64,000 bases of DNA from Lichenicola sp965198575 (GTDB lineage: Bacteria; Pseudomonadota; Alphaproteobacteria; Acetobacterales; Acetobacteraceae): the NCBI RefSeq assembly GCF_965198575.1, contig NZ_OZ240671.1, positions 2,356,001 to 2,420,000 of the forward strand, in the 5' to 3' direction. This document shows positions 1-7,462 of this stretch, piece by piece. The notes under the pieces were generated by a model. The model was not told the origin of the DNA. It searched no databases and saw only the letters and a list, made by a program, of their open reading frames with translations. Position numbers and translations under genes: made by a program. The stretch's first letter is position 1; the number at the start of each line of letters is the position of its first letter.

Positions 1-2
1 AG

Positions 3-1682
3 CAAAGCGGCAGACCCGAGGAGGCGCTTGAGCGCTGGGCGCGGGTGCGGATTATAGCTCGGACGAACCCGGTAGGGTATTCCGCTGCGGTGCACGTCCA
101 TCACAAGCTGGGCCAAGTCAACGCAGCCGATGCCCTGGCAATGGATGGCCTCGCCCGCTTCCCCGACGACTCTGCTCTGAAAATTAACTACGCATGGAGC
201 GCGCATCATGCCCGCAATTGGGCACAGGCCGCGGAGCGCTGGGAGCTGTTCCGCACCTACTCACCTGATGTGAAGCTCGGCTACCTTCAGGGTGCGGTGG
301 CTCTGCGCGAGGGCGGAGATCTGCCTGCGGCCGAAGCGCTTGTCGGCCACGCCTTCCACCGCTTCCCTGATGATGGTGACTTGCTGACAAGCTACGCCGC
401 CATGGCCTCCCAGGGCCGGAACTGGACCCAGGCCGTGCGCCGTTGGCGGTGGGTCCGGATCAAGTTCCCGGAAAACCGGGTCGCCTACCTGCTCGAAGCG
501 CGAGCCCTGATCAGACTCAAGAGCTTTGAGGAGGCCGAACTTGTGGTCCTTGCCGGCTTGAAGCTATTTCCTGCAGATGGCGAGCTCTTCATTGAAGCGG
601 CCAGGTGCTCGAAGCAACTGCGCCAGCATTCGGTTGCGCTCGAGCGGTGGCAGCAGGCGTACCATCTTGCGAGCCATATTCCGTCGGCGGGGATCGGCTT
701 TGCCGAAGCGCTAACGCTTACCGGGGAGACCAGCCAAGCTGATGCGATCCTCGCCGACTTGAGCGCCCGGTTCCCGAAGGACGCCGCGACCGCGATTGCC
801 TTTGCGCGCTTGGCTGTCGAGCGCTCCGATTGGGCTGCGGCAGAGACGCGGTGGCGCGCCGCCCACCAGGACCATTCGGACAACCGCGCCTTCGCCGTTG
901 CGGCGAACGAGGCCGCTATGAAGGCGCTCCTGAGCGAGCAACATGATCTGGCCAAGCAGTTATCTCATCTGGCCGATACGAAAATGGTAATCCCCGCCTC
1001 ATCGGCAAGCGATCAGGATGCCATACCCGAGATCGATCCGCGCGAACTGCTAATGAAGTTTGAGTCGCTCGGTTATAACTGCGAGTTCGGCATCGTGCAG
1101 CGGCATTTCGGCGCTGAGCCGCTCAGCCTGCTGCGCTGGACTGCAACGGAGCCGGATCTGCTGGCGGAAGCCCTGAACAACCGGCTCGAGGGTGTCGGCC
1201 TGCCCGAATACACACGGATCGTGCTAGACTCAGACTACCGCACCAAAGACACGCGGTACTTCATGCTCATGCATACCTTCATTCTGCCCTCACAGGCGAC
1301 GCCCGAAGAGTTGCTGCCAAAGTTCTGCAAGCGTCTGCAATATCTCCGCTCCAAGCTTCTGGATGATCTTCGGGCTGCGGAAAAGATCTTCCTGTACAAG
1401 GCGGTCGATCCGCTCACCGATGCGCAGATCATGCCGCTATGGCACGCCGTCTCCGCCTGCGGCCCGAACACTCTAGTCGTGGCTCGTATCGCCGATGAGA
1501 CGAATGCACCAGGCACGGTGCGTGTTGTTGAGCCGGGTCTGATTGTTGGATACTTTGACCGGACCTCGACGACCGATCCGTCCTTCGATATTTGGCTCGC
1601 AATCTGCCGGCGTAGCCATGCGCTTTGGCAGGCCAGTCACGGGGCCCATAAGATCGGTGAGCTGGCCGCCGCTGCCGCCTGA
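3..1682 (+). CDS. TPR-repeat protein with C-terminal 'LGYNCEFG' domain, 5' end outside window
   Basis: The reading frame is open to the left edge and the repeat pattern continues upstream of the first GTG (45), so the gene is cut by the window. About the first 310 visible residues are degenerate TPR-like helical repeats (recurring W/RW and FPDD motifs such as 'RFPDDGDLLTSYA'), suggesting a protein-protein scaffold. The last ~200 residues form a separate globular domain opening with 'FESLGYNCEFGIVQRHFGAE'. I recall this motif from proteins encoded next to polysaccharide glycosyltransferases, possibly related to DUF1796-type putative peptidases, but I cannot assign a reaction. It sits just upstream of an FkbH/ACP cassette, so a role in surface glycan assembly or modification is inferred only from context. 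Confidence 0.8.
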   Translation, partial: QSGRPEEALERWARVRIIARTNPVGYSAAVHVHHKLGQVNAADALAMDGLARFPDDSALKINYAWSAHHARNWAQAAERWELFRTYSPDVKLGYLQGAVALREGGDLPAAEALVGHAFHRFPDDGDLLTSYAAMASQGRNWTQAVRRWRWVRIKFPENRVAYLLEARALIRLKSFEEAELVVLAGLKLFPADGELFIEAARCSKQLRQHSVALERWQQAYHLASHIPSAGIGFAEALTLTGETSQADAILADLSARFPKDAATAIAFARLAVERSDWAAAETRWRAAHQDHSDNRAFAVAANEAAMKALLSEQHDLAKQLSHLADTKMVIPASSASDQDAIPEIDPRELLMKFESLGYNCEFGIVQRHFGAEPLSLLRWTATEPDLLAEALNNRLEGVGLPEYTRIVLDSDYRTKDTRYFMLMHTFILPSQATPEELLPKFCKRLQYLRSKLLDDLRAAEKIFLYKAVDPLTDAQIMPLWHAVSACGPNTLVVARIADETNAPGTVRVVEPGLIVGYFDRTSTTDPSFDIWLAICRRSHALWQASHGAHKIGELAAAAA

Positions 1683-1857
1683 CTGACCATCTTCTCTCGA
1701 TAGGTCAGGGAGCTAGCCACCGAAGGAGCGCGCGGCAGGTGGAACTTCGTTGCCGTCCCGCACCGTCGGTGAGAGGAAGCTCAGGGCGAAGCTCGAAACA
1801 CTTTCGCCTCGGACGCTTGGGCGCTAGAACACACGCGGAGTGCCGGAGACAAGTCCG

Positions 1858-3768
1858 ATGACAAGTGCTGCTCCTTCCTTGCATTGGTTGCCCGCAGGCG
1901 ACACCTTGCGCGCGCGGCTGAAGGCGTTTCGCAGCGGAGGCGAGGCTCCTCGCGAGAGCTGGGCCGAGGCCATCGCCATCTCCAGGCTGCGCCTCGACTT
2001 CACCGCTACCAATGCGCTCGACCAGGCGGTTGTTGCGAAATTCCGCAACGAGCCGCCTCCCGGCCTCAACACCAAGCCGGTCCGCCTTGCAATCCTCGGC
2101 TCCTCGACCACGAACCACCTCATCCCGGCGATCCGGGTTGCCGCACTCAGGCGGGGCATCTGGCTCAACGTATACGAGGCTGATTACGGCCAGTACTTCC
2201 AGGAGCTCGCCGACACATCATCCGGCCTATATGACTTCCAGCCGACTGCGCTGCTCTTCGCATTCGATGCCTTCGAGCTTGCCCAGGGTGCCACCGCGGG
2301 GATGACGCCTCCCGTCGCCGCCGGCGCGCTGGACGATGTCATGCAGAAGATCGAGACCTGCTGGAAGCTCGCGCGTGACGCCTTCGGCTGTCATATCATC
2401 CAGCAAACCGCCCTCGATGTCTTCCCCAGCGTCATCGGCGAGAACGACCATCGGCTGGCGGGCTCGCGCTCCGCCTTCATCACCAGGCTCAACGACCGAC
2501 TACGCCAGGCCACCCAGATCGCGGGCGTCGACCTTCTGGCTCTCGACCGTCATGTGGCGCAGGACGGGATCTTCAGCTGGTTCAACCCGGCACTCTGGTA
2601 TCGCGCGAAACAGGAAGTCGCACCCGCCGCCGCCCCGGTCTATGGCGATCTCGTGGGACGCCTTCTCGCCACCAAGCAGGGCCTGTCATACAAGTGCCTC
2701 GTGCTCGATCTCGATAACACGCTCTGGGGCGGCGTGATCGGCGATGACGGTCTCGAGGGCATTGTCCTGGGGCAGGGCAGTGCGACCGGCGAGGCCTATG
2801 TTGCCGTTCAGGAGTATGCGCGCGAGCAGGCACGTCGCGGCATCATCCTCGCCGTCTGCTCGAAGAACGACGACGCGATCGCCCGTGAGCCTTTCGAGAA
2901 ACACCCCGACATGGTGCTCAAGATCAGCGACATCGCGTGTTTCGTCGCCAACTGGCAGGACAAGGCATCGAACCTGCGCCACATCGCCGAGCGGCTGAAC
3001 ATCGGCATCGACTCCCTCGTCTTCCTCGATGACAATCCCTTCGAGCGCGCGCTGATCCGGCGGGAACTGCCGATGGTGGCCGTGCCCGAAGTCTCGGACG
3101 ATCCAGCTCTCTATCCCTACGCTCTCGCCGATGCCGGCTATTTCGAGAGCCTGGTGGTGACCGACGAGGATCGCGAGCGCTCGTCGCAGTATCAGGGCAA
3201 CACCCAGCGTGAAGCGCTGCGGGAAAGCGCCACCGACATGGACTCCTACCTGCGCAGCCTGGAGATGAAGCTGATCTGGAGCCGCTTCGACCAGATCGGC
3301 CTCCAGCGCACCGTGCAACTGATCAACAAGACCAACCAGTTCAACCTCATGACGCGCCGCTACACCGACACCGACGTGCAGTCGATCATGTCCGACCCGC
3401 GCGCCGTCGGGCTGCAACTGCGCCTCACCGACCGCTTCGGCGATAACGGCATCATCGGCATCGTCATCGGCCGGCTGCAGGACGACGGCGCGATGCTGAT
3501 CGACACCTGGCTCATGAGCTGCCGTGTGCTCGGGCGGCAGGTCGAGCAGGCAACCTTGAATCTTGTCGCCCAAACCGCCAGAAGCATGGGCGCCCGCTCG
3601 CTGATCGGCGAGTATGCGCCGACGCCGAAGAACAGGATGGTTGAAAAACATTACCAGAAGCTCGGTTTTGAGACCGCTGAAGTGGACGAAAACGGCGCGA
3701 GCCGCAGTGTCCTCGATCTCGGCCAGTTCTCCGAGCGTCCGATTTTCATCACCACGGTAGAGGGATAG
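1858..3768 (+). CDS. FkbH-like HAD-family protein (HAD-IIIC phosphatase/acyl-ACP loading type)
   Basis: 636 residues. The central HAD domain carries motif I D284-x-D286-x-T288 (sequence 'VLDLDNTLWGGVIGDDG') and a downstream 'VFLDDNPFERALIR' acidic motif, both typical of FkbH proteins. The N-terminal third resembles the SGNH-like extension of this family ('LAILGSSTTNHL') and the C-terminus is GNAT-like. FkbH enzymes load a glyceryl-type three-carbon unit from a phosphorylated glycolytic intermediate onto an acyl carrier protein; that is family knowledge, not shown here. The ATG at 1858 is preferred because ggag lies 9 nt upstream; an in-frame GTG at 1840 is the alternative. The ACP gene begins 2 nt after the stop, so the two are probably co-translated. 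Confidence 0.93.
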   Translation: MTSAAPSLHWLPAGDTLRARLKAFRSGGEAPRESWAEAIAISRLRLDFTATNALDQAVVAKFRNEPPPGLNTKPVRLAILGSSTTNHLIPAIRVAALRRGIWLNVYEADYGQYFQELADTSSGLYDFQPTALLFAFDAFELAQGATAGMTPPVAAGALDDVMQKIETCWKLARDAFGCHIIQQTALDVFPSVIGENDHRLAGSRSAFITRLNDRLRQATQIAGVDLLALDRHVAQDGIFSWFNPALWYRAKQEVAPAAAPVYGDLVGRLLATKQGLSYKCLVLDLDNTLWGGVIGDDGLEGIVLGQGSATGEAYVAVQEYAREQARRGIILAVCSKNDDAIAREPFEKHPDMVLKISDIACFVANWQDKASNLRHIAERLNIGIDSLVFLDDNPFERALIRRELPMVAVPEVSDDPALYPYALADAGYFESLVVTDEDRERSSQYQGNTQREALRESATDMDSYLRSLEMKLIWSRFDQIGLQRTVQLINKTNQFNLMTRRYTDTDVQSIMSDPRAVGLQLRLTDRFGDNGIIGIVIGRLQDDGAMLIDTWLMSCRVLGRQVEQATLNLVAQTARSMGARSLIGEYAPTPKNRMVEKHYQKLGFETAEVDENGASRSVLDLGQFSERPIFITTVEG

Positions 3769-3769
3769 A

Positions 3770-4012
3770 ATGACCACAGAACCACAGGCGTATGAAGGCC
3801 TTGCCGAGATCTTCAGCGACGTGTTCATGCGGGATGACATTGCGCTGAAGCCGGAGCTGACGGCCAAGGACGTGGATGGCTGGGACTCGTTCAAGCAGAT
3901 CGAGATCATCATGGCAGTCGAGGAGAAGTTCGATATCAAGTTCCAGACGCGAGATCTCGATACCATGAAGAATGTCGGCGATCTCGTGCGCCTGATTACC
4001 GCCAAGGGCTGA
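3770..4012 (+). CDS. Acyl carrier protein
   Basis: An 80-residue acidic ACP. The phosphopantetheine attachment site is Ser40 in 'DGWDSFKQIEIIMAVEE', the usual D-S motif at the start of helix II. It starts 2 nt after the FkbH stop and its Shine-Dalgarno (agaggg) lies inside the end of that gene, so it is very likely the dedicated carrier for the FkbH-loaded acyl unit rather than the fatty acid synthase ACP. A strong 9-bp hairpin follows at 4032-4057. Confidence 0.93.
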   Translation: MTTEPQAYEGLAEIFSDVFMRDDIALKPELTAKDVDGWDSFKQIEIIMAVEEKFDIKFQTRDLDTMKNVGDLVRLITAKG

Positions 4013-4031
4013 CTGCCGGCTTGTGATCGAT

Positions 4032-4057
4032 CACGGCCGGTGCCTGCTCCGGCCGTG
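4032..4057 (+). terminator. Perfect 9-bp hairpin after the ACP gene
   Basis: Left arm 4032-4040 (cacggccgg) and right arm 4049-4057 (ccggccgtg) are perfectly complementary with an 8-nt loop. There is no T-run after it, so it may be an attenuating or RNA-stabilising hairpin between the ACP and VOC genes rather than a classical intrinsic terminator. Confidence 0.4.
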
Positions 4058-4110
4058 CAACTGGGCGATTGTCTCCGGTGCAGTGCCCCGAAGGTGTCTT
4101 GGAAGATGAT

Positions 4111-4545
4111 ATGAAGTTTGACCATGCTGGCCTGGTGGTCGCCAAGATGGCGTCAGGACGCGATCATCTTTCGGCCCTTTTCAGCATTACCCGATGGTCC
4201 GAGGAGTTTGCCGATCACGGGATCGGTGTCTATGTGCAGTTCGGCCTCGACCCGTCCGGCATGTGCTATGAGCTCGTTGCACCCCTCCGCGATGACAGTC
4301 CCGTGTCACGTGCGCTGGCCTCTCGGGACCGCATCCTCAACCATGTCGCCTACCTGGTTCCGGATCTGGAGGCGGAGACGGCGCGCATCCGCCGGTTGCG
4401 TTGCCTGCCGGCAGGGCCCGCCATGCCAGCCGTCGCCTATGGTGGGAGGAGGGTGCAGTTCTTCGTTTCTCCGCTGGCTTTCATCATTGAGCTCATCGAG
4501 GCCCCTGATCACATTCATGGGTATTTCGAGGTATCCCCGGGGTAG
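4111..4545 (+). CDS. VOC (glyoxalase/methylmalonyl-CoA epimerase-like) superfamily protein
   Basis: 144 residues from the ATG at 4111, which has ggaag 5 nt upstream; the longer GTG-initiated frame from 4069 lacks a ribosome site. Two VOC half-domains are visible: 'FDHAGLVVAKM' opens the first and 'LNHVAYLVPDLEAETARI' the second, with 'FFVSPLAFIIELIEAP' at the end. The metal-ligand pattern (H near the N-terminus, H in the second half, E near 'IELIE') suggests an epimerase, isomerase or lyase acting on a small acid or acyl thioester. FkbH, ACP and VOC genes occur together in acyl-modification cassettes, so it probably processes the acyl group carried by the preceding ACP. The substrate is unknown. 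Confidence 0.8.
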   Translation: MKFDHAGLVVAKMASGRDHLSALFSITRWSEEFADHGIGVYVQFGLDPSGMCYELVAPLRDDSPVSRALASRDRILNHVAYLVPDLEAETARIRRLRCLPAGPAMPAVAYGGRRVQFFVSPLAFIIELIEAPDHIHGYFEVSPG

Positions 4546-4700
4546 GGGGCTTCGGCCTGATCCAGGGTCACGTGGCGGATGGGAGCGAGGCAGCCTGTGC
4601 GTGTGCTGCCACCCCGGGGGCTGACCCTATGGGCTGTTAGGCAGCCTGTGCCCGTGATGGTATCGTGGACCGAAGCCTTGTTCGTCTAAGCAGGATCACG

Positions 4701-5855
4701 ATGCCGCCGTCACACAACAGTGGGAACGAACCAGACCTCCAGGTCGAGATGGTCGATCTCACGACCTTCCGCGAAGATCCTGGCCTGCATATTGGATCCG
4801 TCGACGAGACTAGCACCACCCTGTTTGGTGGCAGGTTTGCCGGTTGGGCTCTGGACCGAACGGCGTCACGCCCGGCTCGAAGCTTCATCGTTGCCTCGGA
4901 TCATGGGGCCATCCAGGTGGCGCCCAATGTCAACAGGAGCGACATTGCGAGGCGTTTCGGCCCGGAATCGGCGTTGTGCGGTGTCGTCGGGGAGATCCCG
5001 CGCAAACTGATCGGCGGCTTGTTTGCGCCCAGACTTCGGTACTTCGCCTGCAACGACCGCAGGATCATGACCGAGTTGCCGGTCCTGAAGGACAACGATC
5101 AGCTCGGGAAGCTGCAGATACTGACCGGGCACGACTTTTTCCGGATGGTCCAGACGCCGTCGACGAGAATAGGCGACACCAACGTGCTGGTGCACCTGGC
5201 GCTGCATGTCCTGTCTCGCAACCAGGACAACTATGTTCTTGGAGCTGCCGCGATTTGTGTCCTTGGATACAGGCTCCTCGACGGCAATAGCGAGGCCGAG
5301 CGGCAAAGAGCTGTGATCCTCGACGAGATGAAGCGTCTGCTCAGCGAAAATCCGCGGATCGATCGCGGGCTTTTTATAAGATGGCATACATCCCTCCGGC
5401 TTATCGCCGGCTATCTGGCTTATCAGGCCGGTGCCGATGTAGATGCCTTCAACCAGTTCAAAGACATCGGAAGCTTCGCGATCGAGTTGAAGCGCTGGCC
5501 TCAGGCTTTGACCAACATTTTAATCGGCGTGGTTATCACCGGCTACCTGCTCTACGAGCGGGGTGATACCTCAGCTGCCGTTGAGCGGTGGCAGGCTGCC
5601 GAGGATCTGCTGAGATATGGAGCGAGCGTTGCGGAATTCCAGAACTCCTACGCTTATGGAGAACTTGGGAATGCTGTTCGTGTCGCACAATTTGCCCATA
5701 TAGCTGCCTTGTGTGCTGTTCAAGGCGGATTACTAAATGATGCTTCGCTTGCTCCGCTCGGTACCCGGCTAGATATACGAGAGGTTCCTGGCCCGATGGG
5801 CAATCTCGTCTCTAAGCGTCAGAATGCCTTCCCTAACAAGTCAAAGATGTTTTGA
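4701..5855 (+). CDS. Hypothetical protein with N-terminal GxVD..GW module
   Basis: 384 residues from the ATG at 4701 (agga 5 nt upstream); a GTG at 4665 is in frame but has no ribosome site. Near the N-terminus, 'GSVDETSTTLFGG' followed by 'FAGWALD' matches a module that recurs in three other proteins of this window (the GH4 enzyme, the GT4 enzyme and the Hint protein). The remaining ~270 residues are mostly alpha-helical, without a motif I recognise; a late section ('YERGDTSAAVERWQAAEDLL') looks TPR-like. Lower GC than the genes further right and the polysaccharide neighbourhood suggest acquired glycoconjugate-related function. No catalytic assignment is possible. Confidence 0.75.
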   Translation: MPPSHNSGNEPDLQVEMVDLTTFREDPGLHIGSVDETSTTLFGGRFAGWALDRTASRPARSFIVASDHGAIQVAPNVNRSDIARRFGPESALCGVVGEIPRKLIGGLFAPRLRYFACNDRRIMTELPVLKDNDQLGKLQILTGHDFFRMVQTPSTRIGDTNVLVHLALHVLSRNQDNYVLGAAAICVLGYRLLDGNSEAERQRAVILDEMKRLLSENPRIDRGLFIRWHTSLRLIAGYLAYQAGADVDAFNQFKDIGSFAIELKRWPQALTNILIGVVITGYLLYERGDTSAAVERWQAAEDLLRYGASVAEFQNSYAYGELGNAVRVAQFAHIAALCAVQGGLLNDASLAPLGTRLDIREVPGPMGNLVSKRQNAFPNKSKMF

Positions 5856-5905
5856 TGCAGACGATATTTCCTTTACTAATCAAAGCAAATAGATCGTAGA
5901 GCGGG

Positions 5906-6607
5906 TTAATGCTGTTCGGTCCGAGGTGATTCCCGGCTATCAGTCGCTGGCGCAACAACAATCGGTCTGTCGGAAGCTTTAGAAGTTTCGATTAGGTTTG
6001 TGTCTGATCGCTTAAAATCGTCAAGCAGCATGAAGCGCCATCCCAGTTCTTCGAGAATAGCCTGCATTGCCCTTAGTGGCTCATCCCAGAGGACAACAAC
6101 AACCTTTTGAGCGGGCATAATGCGTGTGGTGGTAAAAGTACGCTGAAGGATATCTATTTCCAGCGGACCAACAGAAAACACGAACATAACTCGCTGTTTA
6201 CCGAGCGTCATCCAGTAAACGTTGAAGAACGTATGGTTAACATCGACCTGGTAAGTCCAATTCTTCCGAACCAACATATCGTAGCCTGCTGATGCGAAAT
6301 CTCGCTGCGACGGTTTGGTTGGCCATGCCAACCGATAGCGCCTTCGCCGGCCAACGACAAACCTCGCGCTAAACAGCCCAATCAGGATGCCTCCTACAAT
6401 TAGCAGAAGAGGAACAAGACGTTCCGACTGTACCATCCAATGTAACATCGAGCGTCCGGCAGCCGTAGAGGCTGTGGATCCAAATGCCACCGCCATACCG
6501 ACTATAACAAGAAACTGTCGCTTCGTGAGATCGGTTAGGATGGCGTATAAGATGAACGGTAGCAAGCAAAGCAACATTACTACAAAGATTATTAGTCTCT
6601 CGCTCAT
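5906..6607 (-). CDS. Membrane-anchored hypothetical protein
   Basis: 233 residues. The first ~85 residues contain three hydrophobic segments (for example 'LIIFVVMLLCLLPFILYAIL' and 'LVPLLLIVGGILIGLFSARF') followed by a basic stretch, 'VVGRRRRYRL', predicting a membrane anchor with a cytoplasmic C-terminal domain. That domain (about residues 105-210) alternates beta-strand-like hydrophobic runs ('KVVVVLWDEPLRAMQAILEE') but carries no motif I can name. Base composition is clearly more AT-rich than the window average, suggesting horizontal acquisition. It is transcribed opposite to the preceding gene with no obvious partner. The start has no strong Shine-Dalgarno. Confidence 0.65.
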   Translation of the reverse strand: MSERLIIFVVMLLCLLPFILYAILTDLTKRQFLVIVGMAVAFGSTASTAAGRSMLHWMVQSERLVPLLLIVGGILIGLFSARFVVGRRRRYRLAWPTKPSQRDFASAGYDMLVRKNWTYQVDVNHTFFNVYWMTLGKQRVMFVFSVGPLEIDILQRTFTTTRIMPAQKVVVVLWDEPLRAMQAILEELGWRFMLLDDFKRSDTNLIETSKASDRPIVVAPATDSRESPRTEQH

Positions 6608-6839
6608 ATTGTCTTACTCTCATAACAAACAGAAGGCATCGCCGACAGCGGCGGCCTATGCAAGCTTGGCTGAGCGTATAGGCATTCTGGTGTCGCGTCT
6701 TGCGCGCAGTGTCGCTTTCAGCCTCATGAAGCTACCGTGGGCGCTACCGTAGCTGGTCATCCGGTCGTTCATCTACCGTGCCGACTCTTTGGAGAGGTCC
6801 TGGGTCCATACTCAGGTGATCAATCTATCCCGCATCCAA

Positions 6840-6864
6840 GGCGGCGGCAGGCTGGCCCGCCGCC
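6840..6864 (-). terminator. GC-rich hairpin in the 6608-6886 gap
   Basis: Arms ggcggcgg (6840-6847) and ccgccgcc (6857-6864) pair perfectly around a 9-nt loop. It lies just beyond the stop of the small minus-strand gene at 6887-7171 and could end its transcript; there is no T-run. I see nothing else in the 279-bp gap 6608-6886. Confidence 0.3.
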
Positions 6865-6886
6865 ACTGCCCGCGCTAACCTCAAAG

Positions 6887-7171
6887 CTAAAGCGGTGGTC
6901 GCTCAAGGCCAGGAGGGGTCTGTTGGTAGATGCGGAGTTTCCCCAGGAGGATCTCGACGGCTCTCAGGCCTTCACGACCAGTCCAGGTAAGAGTCGCATC
7001 ATTGTAACGCGCTACCTGCACAGTACGGTCCTGGAGCCGCTTGCTGAGAAGCTGCATCTGCATTGTTGATGCATTGAACCCGAGGCCAGGCGGATACTTG
7101 TTTCCCTCGATCAGGATGATCAACGCATCTTCATCCAGCCCGTCCAGAGTGATACGCCCGGTAATCATCAT
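6887..7171 (-). CDS. Small hypothetical protein
   Basis: 94 residues starting 'MMITGRITLDGLDEDALIIL'. The composition looks protein-like (alternating hydrophobic and charged residues, Gly-Pro turn 'NKYPPGLG') and is better than the overlapping plus-strand frame at 6737-7069. No domain is recognised. It could be a remnant in a lower-GC patch. A weak ggtag lies just upstream of the start. Low certainty that it is expressed. Confidence 0.4.
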   Translation of the reverse strand: MMITGRITLDGLDEDALIILIEGNKYPPGLGFNASTMQMQLLSKRLQDRTVQVARYNDATLTWTGREGLRAVEILLGKLRIYQQTPPGLERPPL

Positions 7172-7363
7172 ACTACCCCGTGGTGGATGCAGCCGTCATT
7201 GGCTGAACGTCACTATGATCTGAACCCCATCCGCCGCCTGCCTAGGACCAGTAGAGCAGTCCCTGATCCACCGTCGGCGCGATGCGGGCCGATTCGAGCC
7301 GCACCGCTCTACCCTGGCCCAAGGCGCAGCGCCTAACGCATTCGCCGTCGCTCCTCGCGGAAT

Positions 7364-7394
7364 GGTGTTTCACCACCAACATGCATGCTATGAT
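7364..7394 (+). promoter_or_regulatory. Possible promoter region of the large glycosyltransferase gene
   Basis: A perfect small dyad GGTG-TTT-CACC (7364-7374) precedes a -10-like TATGAT (7389-7394), 68 nt before the chosen ATG at 7463. No good -35 box is visible at 17 bp. The remainder of the 290-bp interval 7172-7462 shows nothing I can name. Confidence 0.25.
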
Positions 7395-7462
7395 CACAAG
7401 TGCGAGTGTTAGTTGTGGAAGAGATGATCATCGCAGACGATCTGAAGCCACCAGGAACGCAG

